A stretch of DNA of 64,000 nt from Sulfitobacter sp. F26204 (lineage in GTDB: Bacteria > Pseudomonadota > Alphaproteobacteria > Rhodobacterales > Rhodobacteraceae), in assembly GCF_026410305.1 (NCBI RefSeq), contig NZ_JAPMLQ010000003.1:372001-436000 (forward strand), written 5' to 3'. Positions within the stretch are counted from its first letter, which is position 1. Each line of letters begins with the position of its first letter. The translations under genes were made by a program, and so were the position numbers. Under the pieces are notes generated by a model. The model saw nothing but the letters and a program-made list of their open reading frames with translations. It ran no database searches and was not told the origin of the DNA. Shown here piece after piece: positions 17,647-27,201 of this stretch.

Positions 17647-20508
17647 TCATTGCGCCGCGACTGATGTCTGTTTTTCCAGCATCGGTTTCAGGTATTTTCC
17701 AGTGTAGCTTTCTGCAAAGCCAGCCACCTCTTCCGGCGTTCCGGTGGCAACGACACGACCACCGCCGTCGCCACCTTCGGGACCAATATCGATGATATGA
17801 TCCGCGGTTTTAATCACGTCGAGATTATGCTCGATCACGATAACAGAATTCCCTTGATCAACCAGTTCATGCAGCACTTCCAATAACTTGCGAACATCTT
17901 CAAAGTGGAGCCCCGTGGTTGGTTCGTCCAGAATATATAATGTCCGGCCTGTGGACCGCTTGCTCAACTCCTTGGACAGTTTGACCCGCTGGGCCTCTCC
18001 GCCCGAGAGGGTTGTTGCCTGCTGGCCAACCTTGATATAGCCAAGGCCCACACGCATCAACGCATCCATCTTTTCACGGATGGAAGGGACCGCGGCAAAG
18101 AAGGTCTGCGCATCTTCGACTGTCATATTGAGCACATCGGCAATCGATTTGCCCTTGAATTTGATTTCCAGCGTTTCGCGGTTGTACCGGGCACCCTTGC
18201 AGGTTTCGCATTCCACATAGACGTCGGGAAGGAAATGCATTTCGATCTTGATAACCCCATCACCTTGACAGGCCTCGCAACGTCCCCCCTTGACGTTAAA
18301 GCTGAAGCGGCCGGGCTTGTACCCCCTTGCCTTGGCTTCAGGTAATCCCGCGAACCAGTCGCGGATCGGAGTGAACGCTCCCGTATAGGTGGCAGGGTTC
18401 GAGCGCGGCGTGCGTCCGATGGGGCGTTGGTCAATGTCGATCACCTTGTCCAGATGCTCAAGCCCTTTGATGGTCTCGCAGGGGGCCGGAGTTTGGCGTG
18501 CTCCGTTCAAATTCATCGATGCGGTCTTGAAAAGGGTTTCGATCGTCAGTGTGGATTTACCACCGCCGGAAACCCCCGTAACACAAACAAATTTGGCGAG
18601 TGGGAAATCGACCGTGATATTCTGAAGATTGTTACCAGTAGCCTTAACCACCTGTATTTTTTTGTTATTTCCTTTACGTCGTTCGTCAGGCACGATAATT
18701 TTCCGGGCGCCTGTCAGATATTGCCCTGTGATTGAATTCGGATCTGCCGCAATTGCAGCAGGCACACCGTGACTGACAATTTGCCCGCCGTGTACGCCCG
18801 CGCCGGGACCAATATCAAAGACATAATCCGCCTCGCGGATAGCCTCTTCGTCATGTTCGACCACGATGACAGTGTTCCCCTGATCACGGAGGTTTTTCAG
18901 CGTCAGTAACAGACGATCATTGTCGCGCTGGTGCAATCCGATCGACGGTTCGTCCAGAACGTAGAGAACCCCCGTCAAACCAGAACCGATCTGTGATGCA
19001 AGGCGAATGCGCTGGCTCTCTCCACCACTTAAAGTACCACTTGAGCGTGCTAACGTAAGATACTCCAATCCAACGTTATTCAGAAATCCAAGCCGCTCAC
19101 GGATTTCCTTCAAAATCGCCTTGGCGATTTCATTCTTCTGCTTGCTCAATTGAGATGGGACCGTTTCGCACCATGCCAGCGCATCGCGGATCGACATCTG
19201 AACGACCTGGCCCGCATGCAGCCCGGCAATCTTGACCGCCAGTGCCTCTGCGCGCAGACGATAGCCATCGCAGACACCGCAGGGTCTGTTGTTCTGATAG
19301 CGTTCGAACTCCTCCCGAATCCAGTTGCTGTCGGTCTCTCGGTAGCGGCGTTCCATATTGGGGATCACCCCTTCAAACACGCGGCTGACCTCATACACAC
19401 GTCCCCCCTCGTCATACCGGAACTTGATCTCTTCTTTGCCAGAGCCATAGAGAAAAACCTGTTGGACTTTCTTGTCGAGGTCTTTCCATTTTGTGTTCTG
19501 GTTGAACTTGAAATGGGCGGCGATGGCTTCGATCGTCTGTTTGAAATAGGGGCTTTTGCCCTTGCGCCATGGGGCAAGAGCTCCGTCGTAGACTTTCAGA
19601 TTCTGGTCCGGCACCACCAGACGCTCATCAAAGAACAACTCTTTGCCCAGACCGTCACATTCCGGGCAGGCACCAAAGGGCGCGTTAAAGGAAAACAGGC
19701 GCGGTTCGATTTCGGGAATGGTAAAGCCGCTGACGGGACAGGCGAATTTTTCGGAAAACGTCAGGCGTTCCGGGTCCCCCTCGCTGGGCGCGGTTTCAAG
19801 CACCGCAATGCCATCAGCCAGATCAAGAGCGGTGCGCAGGCTGTCTGCAAGACGTGTTTCCAACCCTTCGCGCACCACAATACGGTCAACGACAACGTCA
19901 ATGTTATGGCGAAACTTCTTGTCCAGAACGGGCGGTTCATCGAGTTCGTGAAAGGCACCGTTCACCTTGACCCGTTGAAAGCCGGTCTTTCGTAACTCAA
20001 TGAATTCCTTTTTGTATTCCCCCTTTCGATCCCTGACGATTGGGGCAAGAAGATAGGCACGCGTGCCCTCTTCCATCGCCATGATCCGGTCTACCATGTC
20101 CTGTACCTGCTGCGCCTCGATCGGCTTGCCTGTGGCCGGTGAATAAGGCGTCCCGACGCGCGCAAACAGCAGGCGCATATAGTCGTAAATTTCGGTAACG
20201 GTGCCAACGGTTGACCGGGGGTTTTTCGACGTGGTCTTTTGTTCGATCGAAATAGCGGGGGACAGACCGGAAATATGGTCAACATCGGGCTTTTGCATCA
20301 TGTCGAGAAACTGACGCGCATAGGCTGACAGGGATTCAACATAGCGACGCTGGCCCTCGGCATAGATCGTGTCAAACGCAAGCGAAGATTTCCCCGAACC
20401 GGAAAGCCCTGTGATAACAACCAGTTGGTCACGTGGAATATCCACGTCGATGTTTTTGAGATTATGTTCGCGCGCGCCGCGCACCTCAATATTTTTCTGC
20501 TCTGCCAT
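17647..20508 (-). CDS. uvrA: Excinuclease ABC subunit A
   Basis: 953 residues, full length. DNA damage sensor of nucleotide excision repair. Two ABC ATPase halves: Walker [10 protein letters not shown] (about 34-42) and GVSGGGKST (about 645), ABC signatures [13 protein letters not shown] and [13 protein letters not shown], and Walker [12 protein letters not shown] and [11 protein letters not shown]. The second zinc finger is intact ([14 protein letters not shown]). The first reads CPVSG rather than CPxC before FGACPECDG, so one usual Cys is absent. A LexA-type SOS box lies 64-78 bp upstream, so induction by DNA damage is likely. Confidence 0.97.
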   Translation of the reverse strand: MAEQKNIEVRGAREHNLKNIDVDIPRDQLVVITGLSGSGKSSLAFDTIYAEGQRRYVESLSAYARQFLDMMQKPDVDHISGLSPAISIEQKTTSKNPRSTVGTVTEIYDYMRLLFARVGTPYSPATGKPIEAQQVQDMVDRIMAMEEGTRAYLLAPIVRDRKGEYKKEFIELRKTGFQRVKVNGAFHELDEPPVLDKKFRHNIDVVVDRIVVREGLETRLADSLRTALDLADGIAVLETAPSEGDPERLTFSEKFACPVSGFTIPEIEPRLFSFNAPFGACPECDGLGKELFFDERLVVPDQNLKVYDGALAPWRKGKSPYFKQTIEAIAAHFKFNQNTKWKDLDKKVQQVFLYGSGKEEIKFRYDEGGRVYEVSRVFEGVIPNMERRYRETDSNWIREEFERYQNNRPCGVCDGYRLRAEALAVKIAGLHAGQVVQMSIRDALAWCETVPSQLSKQKNEIAKAILKEIRERLGFLNNVGLEYLTLARSSGTLSGGESQRIRLASQIGSGLTGVLYVLDEPSIGLHQRDNDRLLLTLKNLRDQGNTVIVVEHDEEAIREADYVFDIGPGAGVHGGQIVSHGVPAAIAADPNSITGQYLTGARKIIVPDERRKGNNKKIQVVKATGNNLQNITVDFPLAKFVCVTGVSGGGKSTLTIETLFKTASMNLNGARQTPAPCETIKGLEHLDKVIDIDQRPIGRTPRSNPATYTGAFTPIRDWFAGLPEAKARGYKPGRFSFNVKGGRCEACQGDGVIKIEMHFLPDVYVECETCKGARYNRETLEIKFKGKSIADVLNMTVEDAQTFFAAVPSIREKMDALMRVGLGYIKVGQQATTLSGGEAQRVKLSKELSKRSTGRTLYILDEPTTGLHFEDVRKLLEVLHELVDQGNSVIVIEHNLDVIKTADHIIDIGPEGGDGGGRVVATGTPEEVAGFAESYTGKYLKPMLEKQTSVAAQ

Positions 20509-20571
20509 GAGACACCCCTGTTAACACTTCAGACATAAGTGTCCGCTAAGGATTCTCCAATGAAAAAATGA

Positions 20572-20586
20572 GAACCAAAGGGGAAC
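20572..20586. promoter_or_regulatory. SOS (LexA) box upstream of uvrA
   Basis: GAAC at 20572-20575 and GAAC at 20583-20586 with exactly 7 bases between, which reads GTTC-N7-GTTC toward uvrA. This is the alphaproteobacterial LexA site. It lies in the 84-bp gap before uvrA, next to the stop codon of the upstream MFS gene. Confidence 0.75.
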
Positions 20587-20592
20587 GCACTA

Positions 20593-21771
20593 CTATCTTC
20601 GCAAGCGGCCTAACAGGAGATGCACGAAAAGGCCAAGGGCAAGAACGATACCCGCAACGACGGGCAAGGCCTGATAGCCCATCGCAGCCAATGCAAGGGC
20701 GATTACCGGTGTACCCAGCGTGTTGCCGATATTTCCCATCTGGGCCATCGCACCGTTGGCTTGGGCTTGGGTGGCGGCTGTTTTGTTCAACTGGGGGACA
20801 GCGGCAAAACTGGCCCCCTGCACAAGGCCGAGCGTGCCGGCCAAAGCGATACAGGCCCAGGGAGAGGCCGGTGCGCACCAAAGCCAGACCATGCATAGCG
20901 CACTGGCACCAAAACCGCATTCAACAACCCGCACCGCCGGCAGGAAGCGTAACAGCATTACACCGAATGTCATGGATACCGCGATGCTGGTCAGGGGCAT
21001 TGCCGTGACGACGATGGCACGTATCTCCGGGGCTAGGTAGGGCGGCAAAAGCGTCAGGAGGGATACGAAACTGAAGGTGTAGAACAACCAACCTGCTGCA
21101 GGTGCTGCAATATGCGCAGAACGGTAAATGGTGACATGATCCTGCAGGATCTTGCGCAAGGAAAACGCAGGATGTTGTTGTTTGCCGGGCAGCGCGCGCA
21201 GGCGCGAGGCAAGCAAGAAAGCGAATACCGCCATATAGAGGGAATGGGCCGCAAACAGGGCTGCGGGGCCCAACCCCAGTGCCAAAGGCCGACCGCCAAA
21301 AGCCAGAACCGCGAAAGCGACCCCAAAGAAGGTACCCCAAAGCGTCAATGCCAATCCTCGATCAGAAGGCGCACAAAGTTGCGCGATCAAAGTTGGCGCG
21401 GCGACAACGATGGCAAGATGCGATACCCCCTCGACAATGCGGCTCAACAACATCCACGGCAGAGGTGGCAGGCTGGCCTGGAATAGGGAGACCGCCGCCC
21501 CGATCCACAGCGCAGCAAGCAAGGCGCGTCGATAACGTATCCGCGCGACAAGCAGACCTGCGGCAACGCCGAACAGGATACCTACAAACCCTACCAGCGA
21601 CACGACCCACCCCAGCGATGAACCAGCCTGCGGATAGAGATCGGGCAACAAGTCAAATATCACAGCGATTTTGGCGTATTGCGCCGCCCCGCCAAGGCCT
21701 GCCCCCCAAAGCAACAGAACCAATGTCCATGACGTAGGGGCTGTCACGGCGGTTTGCGGCTCTACCTGCAT
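20593..21771 (-). CDS. MFS transporter
   Basis: About 392 residues from the ATG at 21771; upstream in-frame ATGs reaching 21939 would overlap the methyltransferase gene and add polar residues. Twelve hydrophobic segments are visible and the loop after the second carries GLLVARIRYRRALL, the typical MFS basic loop. No substrate motif. The second half holds QNNKT-like polar residues near an inner helix. Translated just after the methyltransferase stop (7 bases), so the two are probably co-expressed. Family is clear, substrate unknown. Confidence 0.8.
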   Translation of the reverse strand: MQVEPQTAVTAPTSWTLVLLLWGAGLGGAAQYAKIAVIFDLLPDLYPQAGSSLGWVVSLVGFVGILFGVAAGLLVARIRYRRALLAALWIGAAVSLFQASLPPLPWMLLSRIVEGVSHLAIVVAAPTLIAQLCAPSDRGLALTLWGTFFGVAFAVLAFGGRPLALGLGPAALFAAHSLYMAVFAFLLASRLRALPGKQQHPAFSLRKILQDHVTIYRSAHIAAPAAGWLFYTFSFVSLLTLLPPYLAPEIRAIVVTAMPLTSIAVSMTFGVMLLRFLPAVRVVECGFGASALCMVWLWCAPASPWACIALAGTLGLVQGASFAAVPQLNKTAATQAQANGAMAQMGNIGNTLGTPVIALALAAMGYQALPVVAGIVLALGLFVHLLLGRLRR

Positions 21772-21778
21772 GCGAACA

Positions 21779-22342
21779 TCAAACTTTTTGCGCCAATGCC
21801 CATGCACAAATCGGCATGTCTGGGTCATTATTGATGTCATCTGTTTCGGGGTCATACACCGGAGGCCAAGGTTTTTCGAGATTGCGTCGGGCGACATGGC
21901 GGTTGCCCCACTGCTCCGCATGTATGGCATCTTCGACAAAGCCTGCTTCGATCAACAGGTTTTTCAATCCCCGCGCGGTCCAGCGTGAACAGTCCTGGGG
22001 TGCGGCGTGCAGCGGTACGAAAAACGGTACCGCCACCCAGAAATACCCGCCGGGACGCAGCATGGCATAAACATTTCGGGTCGCAGCATAGGGCCGGTCC
22101 AGATGTTCCCAGACCTGATTGGCAAGGATCAGATCAAAATCCAGCTGCTGGCCGGTCGATTTGTCAACAAATGCGCCAGCACATATATCGTAAACGGGAT
22201 AGCGGAATTTCGTATAGCTCTTGAAATCGAAACGCTCCCCCCACTTCCCGGAAATCTCAGCCGTATCAAGTTCTTGGGGACCAAGAGCCTTGATCATCCG
22301 ACGGCTGGAGGACTGCATTACAACGCGATTGAGACTGACCAT
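21779..22342 (-). CDS. SAM-dependent methyltransferase, class I-like
   Basis: 187 residues. The middle fits the second half of a class I methyltransferase: LDFDLILANQVWEHLDRPYAA (post-motif II, about 68-88) then MLRPGGYFWVAVPFF (motif III, about 93-107), as in Methyltransf_11/23 proteins. The N-terminal glycine motif that binds SAM (GxGxG) is not apparent, and SSRRMIKALGPQELDTAEISG replaces it, so the protein may be a shortened or diverged form. Substrate unknown. It precedes the MFS gene on the same strand. Confidence 0.65.
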   Translation of the reverse strand: MVSLNRVVMQSSSRRMIKALGPQELDTAEISGKWGERFDFKSYTKFRYPVYDICAGAFVDKSTGQQLDFDLILANQVWEHLDRPYAATRNVYAMLRPGGYFWVAVPFFVPLHAAPQDCSRWTARGLKNLLIEAGFVEDAIHAEQWGNRHVARRNLEKPWPPVYDPETDDINNDPDMPICAWALAQKV

Positions 22343-22540
22343 CCGTCTTGTATGACAGCCAGTTCAGGGGCCGTCCATACATCACCGCGCGCTATTGCAT
22401 TCATACGCGTGAAACTTTTAGCGACGATCCTGCGTGCCTACGACGTAACGAGTAGCCTTTTTACCGGCCTGCCTGTGCAGGCCAACAGGGTCAGGGGCAC
22501 CCATCAAGGGCGTCACCACCTCCTTGAGCTCCTGAGTCGG

Positions 22541-22564
22541 GGTCCGTACCTACAAGTGCGGACC
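22541..22564. other. Hairpin downstream of lpdA
   Basis: GGTCCGTAC and GTGCGGACC form a 9-bp stem (one T-G pair) with a 6-base loop, 23 bases beyond the lpdA stop. There is no T tract on either side, so it is not a canonical intrinsic terminator; it may stabilise the lpdA transcript end. The rest of the 244-bp gap (22343-22586) shows nothing else. Confidence 0.4.
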
Positions 22565-22586
22565 CTTCTGTGAGGTGAAACTGAGA

Positions 22587-23981
22587 TTACACATGGATCA
22601 CACGATCATAGGCATCGAGCACGGATTCATGCATCATCTCCGATAATGTCGGATGCGGAAAGACCGTGTTCATCAGGTCTTCTTCTGTGGTTTCCAATTG
22701 ACGTCCCACGACATAGCCCTGGATCAGTTCGGTAACCTCGGCCCCGATCATATGCGCCCCCAGCAACTCTCCGGTTTTCGCATCGAAAATCGTTTTGATC
22801 ATGCCGTTTTCTTCACCAAGAGCGATGGCTTTGCCATTGCCGATGAAAGGGAAACGGCCCACTTTGATGTCAAATCCCAACTCTTTGGCCTTTGCTTCGG
22901 TATACCCCACCGAGGCCACCTGTGGATGACAATAGGTACAGCCCGCGATGCTTTCGGGTTTCACGGGGTGGGCATGTTTGCCGGCGATCAAATCTGCCAC
23001 CATGACGCCTTCGTGACTGGCCTTATGAGCCAGCCAAGGTGCGCCTGCAATATCGCCAATTGCATAAAGCCCCTCTACCCCCGTGCGGCAAAATTCGTCC
23101 GTGAGGACATGCGTGCGGTCAATCTTGACACCCAATGCCTCCAGCCCCAGCCCCTCGACGTTTCCAACAATTCCAACAGCGGAAATGACCGTGTCGAAAT
23201 CCATTTTCTCGGTCTTGCCGTTCACCTCGATATGGGCGGTGACACTGTCCCCCTTGCGATCCAGTTTCTGGACCATGGCCTTTTGCATGATCTTCATGCC
23301 TTGCTTTTCAAATGCTTTTTTGGCAAAGGCCGAAATCTCGGCGTCTTCGACAGGTAACACTCTGTCCATTACTTCGACCACTGTAGTATCGGCACCTAGC
23401 GTATTGTAAAAGCTTGCAAACTCAATGCCGATGGCCCCGGATCCGATGACCAGCAGTTTTTTGGGCATATGCACAGGTTGCAACGCATGCTTGTAGGTCC
23501 AGACACGTTTGCCATCGGCTTCAAGTCCGGGCAATTCGCGTGCACGCGCACCGGTTGCCAACACGATATTCTTGGCGCTAAGGTCTTCGTTGCCTTTGTC
23601 GGTCTTGACGGACACCCTGCCCTTGGTCGGGAGGGTTGCGGTGCCCATGAATACGGTAACCTTGTTTTTCTTCATCAGATGGCCAATGCCGCCTGACAAT
23701 TGTGCGGCCACCTTGCGCGAACGTTTGACCACCGCATCCAGATCATAACCGACGCCTTCGGCCTTGAGACCAAATTCCTTTGCACGGTGCATCAGGTGGA
23801 ACACCTCGGCAGAGCGCAGCATCGCCTTGGTCGGAATGCAGCCCCAGTTCAGACATATGCCGCCAAGATGCTCGCGTTCGACGATCGCGACCTTCATACC
23901 TAATTGCGCTCCGCGGATTGCGGCAACGTAGCCGCCCGGCCCGGCTCCGATTACGATCAGATCAAAGGAATGTTTGGCCAT
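22587..23981 (-). CDS. lpdA: Dihydrolipoyl dehydrogenase (E3)
   Basis: 464 residues. FAD enzyme that reoxidises lipoyl groups of 2-oxoacid dehydrogenase complexes with NAD. FAD motif GAGPGGYVAA (12-21), redox pair Cys43/Cys48 in GGICLNWGCIPTK, NAD motif GSGAIGIEFA, and the C-terminal HPTLSE His-Glu site. Stands alone, 13 kb from pdhA-B-C, but carries the same upstream inverted repeat as pdhA, so it probably serves pyruvate dehydrogenase. Start ATG follows GCGAGGTTTATGCC. Confidence 0.97.
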   Translation of the reverse strand: MAKHSFDLIVIGAGPGGYVAAIRGAQLGMKVAIVEREHLGGICLNWGCIPTKAMLRSAEVFHLMHRAKEFGLKAEGVGYDLDAVVKRSRKVAAQLSGGIGHLMKKNKVTVFMGTATLPTKGRVSVKTDKGNEDLSAKNIVLATGARARELPGLEADGKRVWTYKHALQPVHMPKKLLVIGSGAIGIEFASFYNTLGADTTVVEVMDRVLPVEDAEISAFAKKAFEKQGMKIMQKAMVQKLDRKGDSVTAHIEVNGKTEKMDFDTVISAVGIVGNVEGLGLEALGVKIDRTHVLTDEFCRTGVEGLYAIGDIAGAPWLAHKASHEGVMVADLIAGKHAHPVKPESIAGCTYCHPQVASVGYTEAKAKELGFDIKVGRFPFIGNGKAIALGEENGMIKTIFDAKTGELLGAHMIGAEVTELIQGYVVGRQLETTEEDLMNTVFPHPTLSEMMHESVLDAYDRVIHV

Positions 23982-24010
23982 GGCATAAACCTCGCGAATG
24001 GATTTTTTAA

Positions 24011-24034
24011 ATGTAGTTTAACGGTAAACTACAT
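24011..24034. promoter_or_regulatory. Operator-like inverted repeat ahead of lpdA
   Basis: ATGTAGTTTA and TAAACTACAT, a perfect 10-bp inverted repeat with a 4-base spacer (ACGG), 30 bases upstream of the lpdA start. The core TAGTTTA-N4-TAAACTA is repeated ahead of pdhA (37344-37363). Confidence 0.7.
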
Positions 24035-24061
24035 ATGCTGGCCCCACAACCGCGACCTTGA

Positions 24062-24649
24062 TCAGGCGGCTTTGTCCTGCTGACGCATATTGCGCAGAGT
24101 GCTACTATACCCGCCATCCGCGAGGTATTCTTTTTCCAGAACGGTACTGACACGCGACAGGGCGTCATTGCGATAGGGGAACCGTCCAAAACGGCGGATC
24201 ACATCACGGTGGGCGCGTGCATGCAAAAGGTTGTTTGCCCCCTCTTTCGGCATACGCTCGCACATCAGACGCACACAACGGTCCTGATCACATAGGTTCT
24301 CGGAATGCATCAACGGCATATAGAAAAACTGCCGTGCAGGTTCGTCAATCTGCATATCCCAGTTACGTTCGATCGAAGATTTGGCAGCGGCCAACGCAAT
24401 GCGATCAGAAGCAAAGGCACGCCCCTCGCCGCGAAACATGTTGCGCGAAAACTGGTCTGTCAGGATGATATAGGCCAGCGCGCCGGAGGGATAGGTCAAC
24501 CAAAGGGAAAACTTGCCGTCGCAAGCTGCCTGCCACGCATCACCAAACCTGTCGCAGATCTGGGCGTCCAATGCATTGCTTTGTTCGTACCAACCTTTTG
24601 GCCCGACCTCATCAAGCCAGAATTCGAGGATCTCCTGAGGATCAATCAT
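24062..24649 (-). CDS. DUF924 family protein
   Basis: 195 residues, helical. Family marks: the start ILEFWLDEVGPKGWYEQS, LAYIILTDQFSRNMFRG (about 59-75) and FFYMPLMHSENLCDQ (about 108-122), which are the conserved segments of DUF924, a TPR-like soluble family found widely in proteobacteria. The role is not established. It stands between lpdA and an MFS gene, with no sign of coupling to either. Confidence 0.85.
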   Translation of the reverse strand: MIDPQEILEFWLDEVGPKGWYEQSNALDAQICDRFGDAWQAACDGKFSLWLTYPSGALAYIILTDQFSRNMFRGEGRAFASDRIALAAAKSSIERNWDMQIDEPARQFFYMPLMHSENLCDQDRCVRLMCERMPKEGANNLLHARAHRDVIRRFGRFPYRNDALSRVSTVLEKEYLADGGYSSTLRNMRQQDKAA

Positions 24650-24752
24650 ACCGTGTTCCTTTGGCCGAAATGGCCCAACCTCTTTACCTTAGGGACATTT
24701 TTAACCAACTGCCCACTCACGAATTATATCAAAACCGACATCTTTGACCGTT

Positions 24753-26012
24753 TCATGGGGAATTCTGCGTGTCTTGTTCCGCTTCCAGGGCGATTTCCTG
24801 CGCATATTCCATTGCGATACCGGTCGCCGCTGCCGTTAACGGCACATAATCGCCTGTCTCTTCGGCCGGAATGGCCTCGCGCTGGGTGGCTCGATAGGCC
24901 GCATAAAGCGCAAGCACGATAAACAGTGCCGCGGTAAAGAGGTAAAATCCGCCCGGCCCCAGTGAGGTGCCCATCATCCAACCCGTGATGACCGGCCCGG
25001 CAATCGCGCCCAGACCGTTGATGAATACCATACCGCCAGAAGCAGCCGCCATATCTTCATGCTCAAGAAAGTCGTTCGTATGCGCGATAAGCAATGAATA
25101 CAAAGGGTTAGACATTCCCCCAACCACAAAGGCAGAAACCAGAAGGACGGGAAATACATGCCCCAGCAACATCCCTACGAATGATCCCAAAGCCCCGAAA
25201 ATGGAGACAATCGCAATCAAGGTCCGCCGGTTCATCCGGTCCGAAATCCATCCAATCGGAAATTGCAGCAACACGGAACCAACAAAGAAGGTCGCTACAA
25301 ACATCGAGATTTGCGCTACGCTCAGCCCCGCTTCGGCACCGTAGACAGGGGCCATGCCAAACTGGGCCGAAAATACGCCCCCCAACAAGAACATGCCGAC
25401 ACAGCCCAGTGGTGAAAAATTGACCAGTTCACGAAGACTCATCGGCTTGGTTGTATCAAAGGCAGGCGTGGGACTGATTGACAACAGGATTGGCGTGACC
25501 GCAAGGCTGACCAACACAGACGGGATCACAAACAGGACAAAACCCGAGGGATCTGCAGTCAACAGCAATGCCTGGGCAATGACGATGCCAAGGGTTTGAA
25601 CCATCATGTACAACGACAGGGCCTGACCGCGGTTGGAATTGTTCGCCGCATTGTTCAGCCAGCTTTCCGCAACCACATAGACGGCTGAAAAGCAGAACCC
25701 GATCAACACACGCCCCAGCGACCAGACAACGAGGTTTGGAAAGGTCGGGTACAGAATCATCACAGCTGAGATCATGGATGCCAAGGCGGCAAAGACCCGC
25801 ACATGCCCTACCCGACGGATCATGCCGGGTGCCATGCGCGAGCCACCAAGAAAGCCGACAAAATAGGACGACATGACGATGGACATCTCGAAGGTCGAAA
25901 ACCCTTCAAGCGCGCCACGGATACCCAGCAGCGTGCCCTGCATGCCATTGCCGATCATCAGCAATCCCATGCCCAAGAGCAGCGCCCATGCGCTTGTTAA
26001 AACCTGTAGCAT
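24753..26012 (-). CDS. MFS transporter, YcaD-like
   Basis: 419 residues, 12 predicted spans. N-terminal half: LLLGMGLLMIGNGMQGTLLGIRGALEGFSTFEMSIVMSSYFVGFLGGS split over the first two helices, MVQTLGIVIAQALLLTAD; second half: FPIGWISDRMNRRTLIAIVS, the MFS-type loop with GWxSDRxxRR. This layout resembles the YcaD group. A cytoplasmic C-terminal tail rich in Glu (last 25 residues) follows. Substrate unknown. Confidence 0.8.
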   Translation of the reverse strand: MLQVLTSAWALLLGMGLLMIGNGMQGTLLGIRGALEGFSTFEMSIVMSSYFVGFLGGSRMAPGMIRRVGHVRVFAALASMISAVMILYPTFPNLVVWSLGRVLIGFCFSAVYVVAESWLNNAANNSNRGQALSLYMMVQTLGIVIAQALLLTADPSGFVLFVIPSVLVSLAVTPILLSISPTPAFDTTKPMSLRELVNFSPLGCVGMFLLGGVFSAQFGMAPVYGAEAGLSVAQISMFVATFFVGSVLLQFPIGWISDRMNRRTLIAIVSIFGALGSFVGMLLGHVFPVLLVSAFVVGGMSNPLYSLLIAHTNDFLEHEDMAAASGGMVFINGLGAIAGPVITGWMMGTSLGPGGFYLFTAALFIVLALYAAYRATQREAIPAEETGDYVPLTAAATGIAMEYAQEIALEAEQDTQNSP

Positions 26013-26121
26013 TGCAGCCCGTCCTTACTGTGCGTTGCCTCCGCCTAAGACCGTTGAGGTGGAAGGGTCAGTCCTGTCTGCGACATGAAATGCCGTTTAC
26101 CAGGGTTTTGCGATTTCTTGT

Positions 26122-27192
26122 TCAGCTACGTTCTAACGCAGTGTGGGGGATTAACAACGACGCATCGCCATATGAGAAAAAGCGGTAGCCATGGGCAACG
26201 GCATGTTCGTAGACCCTTTTGATCTGATCCTGCCCCATAAACGCCGCGACCAGCATCATCAGCGTGGACTTGGGTAAATGAAGGTTTGTCATCAAGGCAT
26301 CTGCCACATGAAAGCTGAACCCCGGCGTGATAAAGATGTCGGTGTCGCCTTCCCATGCAGTGATCTGACCGGTCGCATGGGCTGCGGTTTCAATCAGACG
26401 CAATGCGGTGGTGCCCACCGGAATGACACGCCCGCCCGCCGCCTTGGTTGCAGCAATCTCGGCTGCCGCCTTGCCGCTAACCTGCCCCCATTCAGAATGC
26501 ATCTTGTGATCGGATATATCATCGACCTTGACCGGCAAAAAAGTGCCTGCCCCGACATGAAGCGTGACATAGGTAAAACCGACTCCAAGGTCGCTGAGAC
26601 CCTGCAACAAGGTTTCATCAAAATGCAGTGACGCCGTGGGAGCAGCCACCGCACCTGCGGTTTTTGCCCAAACCGTTTGATAGTCAGTCTTGTCGCGGGC
26701 ATCCGCAGCACGTTTTGCGGCGATATAGGGGGGCAGCGGCATTGCACCTGCCGCCTCCAGCGCTGTGTCAAAGGCATCACCTTTACAGTTAAACCTCAGA
26801 TGGCCCTGTCCTTCTTCGATCTTCTCCAGCCGGGCATGCAGATCATCGGCAAAGATCACGGTTTCGCCCGGCTTGAGTTTACGCAGTGGTTTAATCAATG
26901 CCGACCAGGTGCCATCACTACGAGGTTCAAGCAGGGTCACTTCGATTTTGGCCTCGACCCGGCCCTGAACACTGTTGCGCACGCGCATGCCGAACAGGCG
27001 CGCCGGAATAACGCGGGTATCGTTCAGCACCAACCGGTCGCCCCGACGCAACCAGCTGGTCAGGTCGGTAACGCGCTGGTCATGAATTTCCACGCCATCC
27101 GACACAAGCAATCGGGCGGAAGACCGTGGCACCGCAGGCCGGGTGGCGATCAAGTGATCGGGCAGATCAAAATCAAAATCAGAAAGTTTCAT
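26122..27192 (-). CDS. queA: tRNA preQ1(34) S-adenosylmethionine ribosyltransferase-isomerase
   Basis: 356 residues. Transfers and isomerises the ribosyl part of SAM onto 7-aminomethyl-7-deazaguanine in tRNA, making epoxyqueuosine. Family marks: [15 protein letters not shown] at the start, [12 protein letters not shown] (about 57-68), PTASLHFDE (about 186-194), [14 protein letters not shown] (about 210-223) and [16 protein letters not shown] near the C-terminus. ATG is 9 bases after the stop of the large AsmA-like gene, so the two may share a transcript. Confidence 0.96.
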   Translation of the reverse strand: MKLSDFDFDLPDHLIATRPAVPRSSARLLVSDGVEIHDQRVTDLTSWLRRGDRLVLNDTRVIPARLFGMRVRNSVQGRVEAKIEVTLLEPRSDGTWSALIKPLRKLKPGETVIFADDLHARLEKIEEGQGHLRFNCKGDAFDTALEAAGAMPLPPYIAAKRAADARDKTDYQTVWAKTAGAVAAPTASLHFDETLLQGLSDLGVGFTYVTLHVGAGTFLPVKVDDISDHKMHSEWGQVSGKAAAEIAATKAAGGRVIPVGTTALRLIETAAHATGQITAWEGDTDIFITPGFSFHVADALMTNLHLPKSTLMMLVAAFMGQDQIKRVYEHAVAHGYRFFSYGDASLLIPHTALERS

Positions 27193-27201
27193 GAGCGCGC
27201 T

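Noticed and set aside
19150-19995. 281-residue open frame on the plus strand
   Set aside because: Antisense to uvrA, whose conserved motifs occupy the opposite strand.
22343-22586. Possible tRNA or riboswitch between methyltransferase gene and lpdA
   Set aside because: No cloverleaf or known aptamer pattern; only one simple hairpin is seen.
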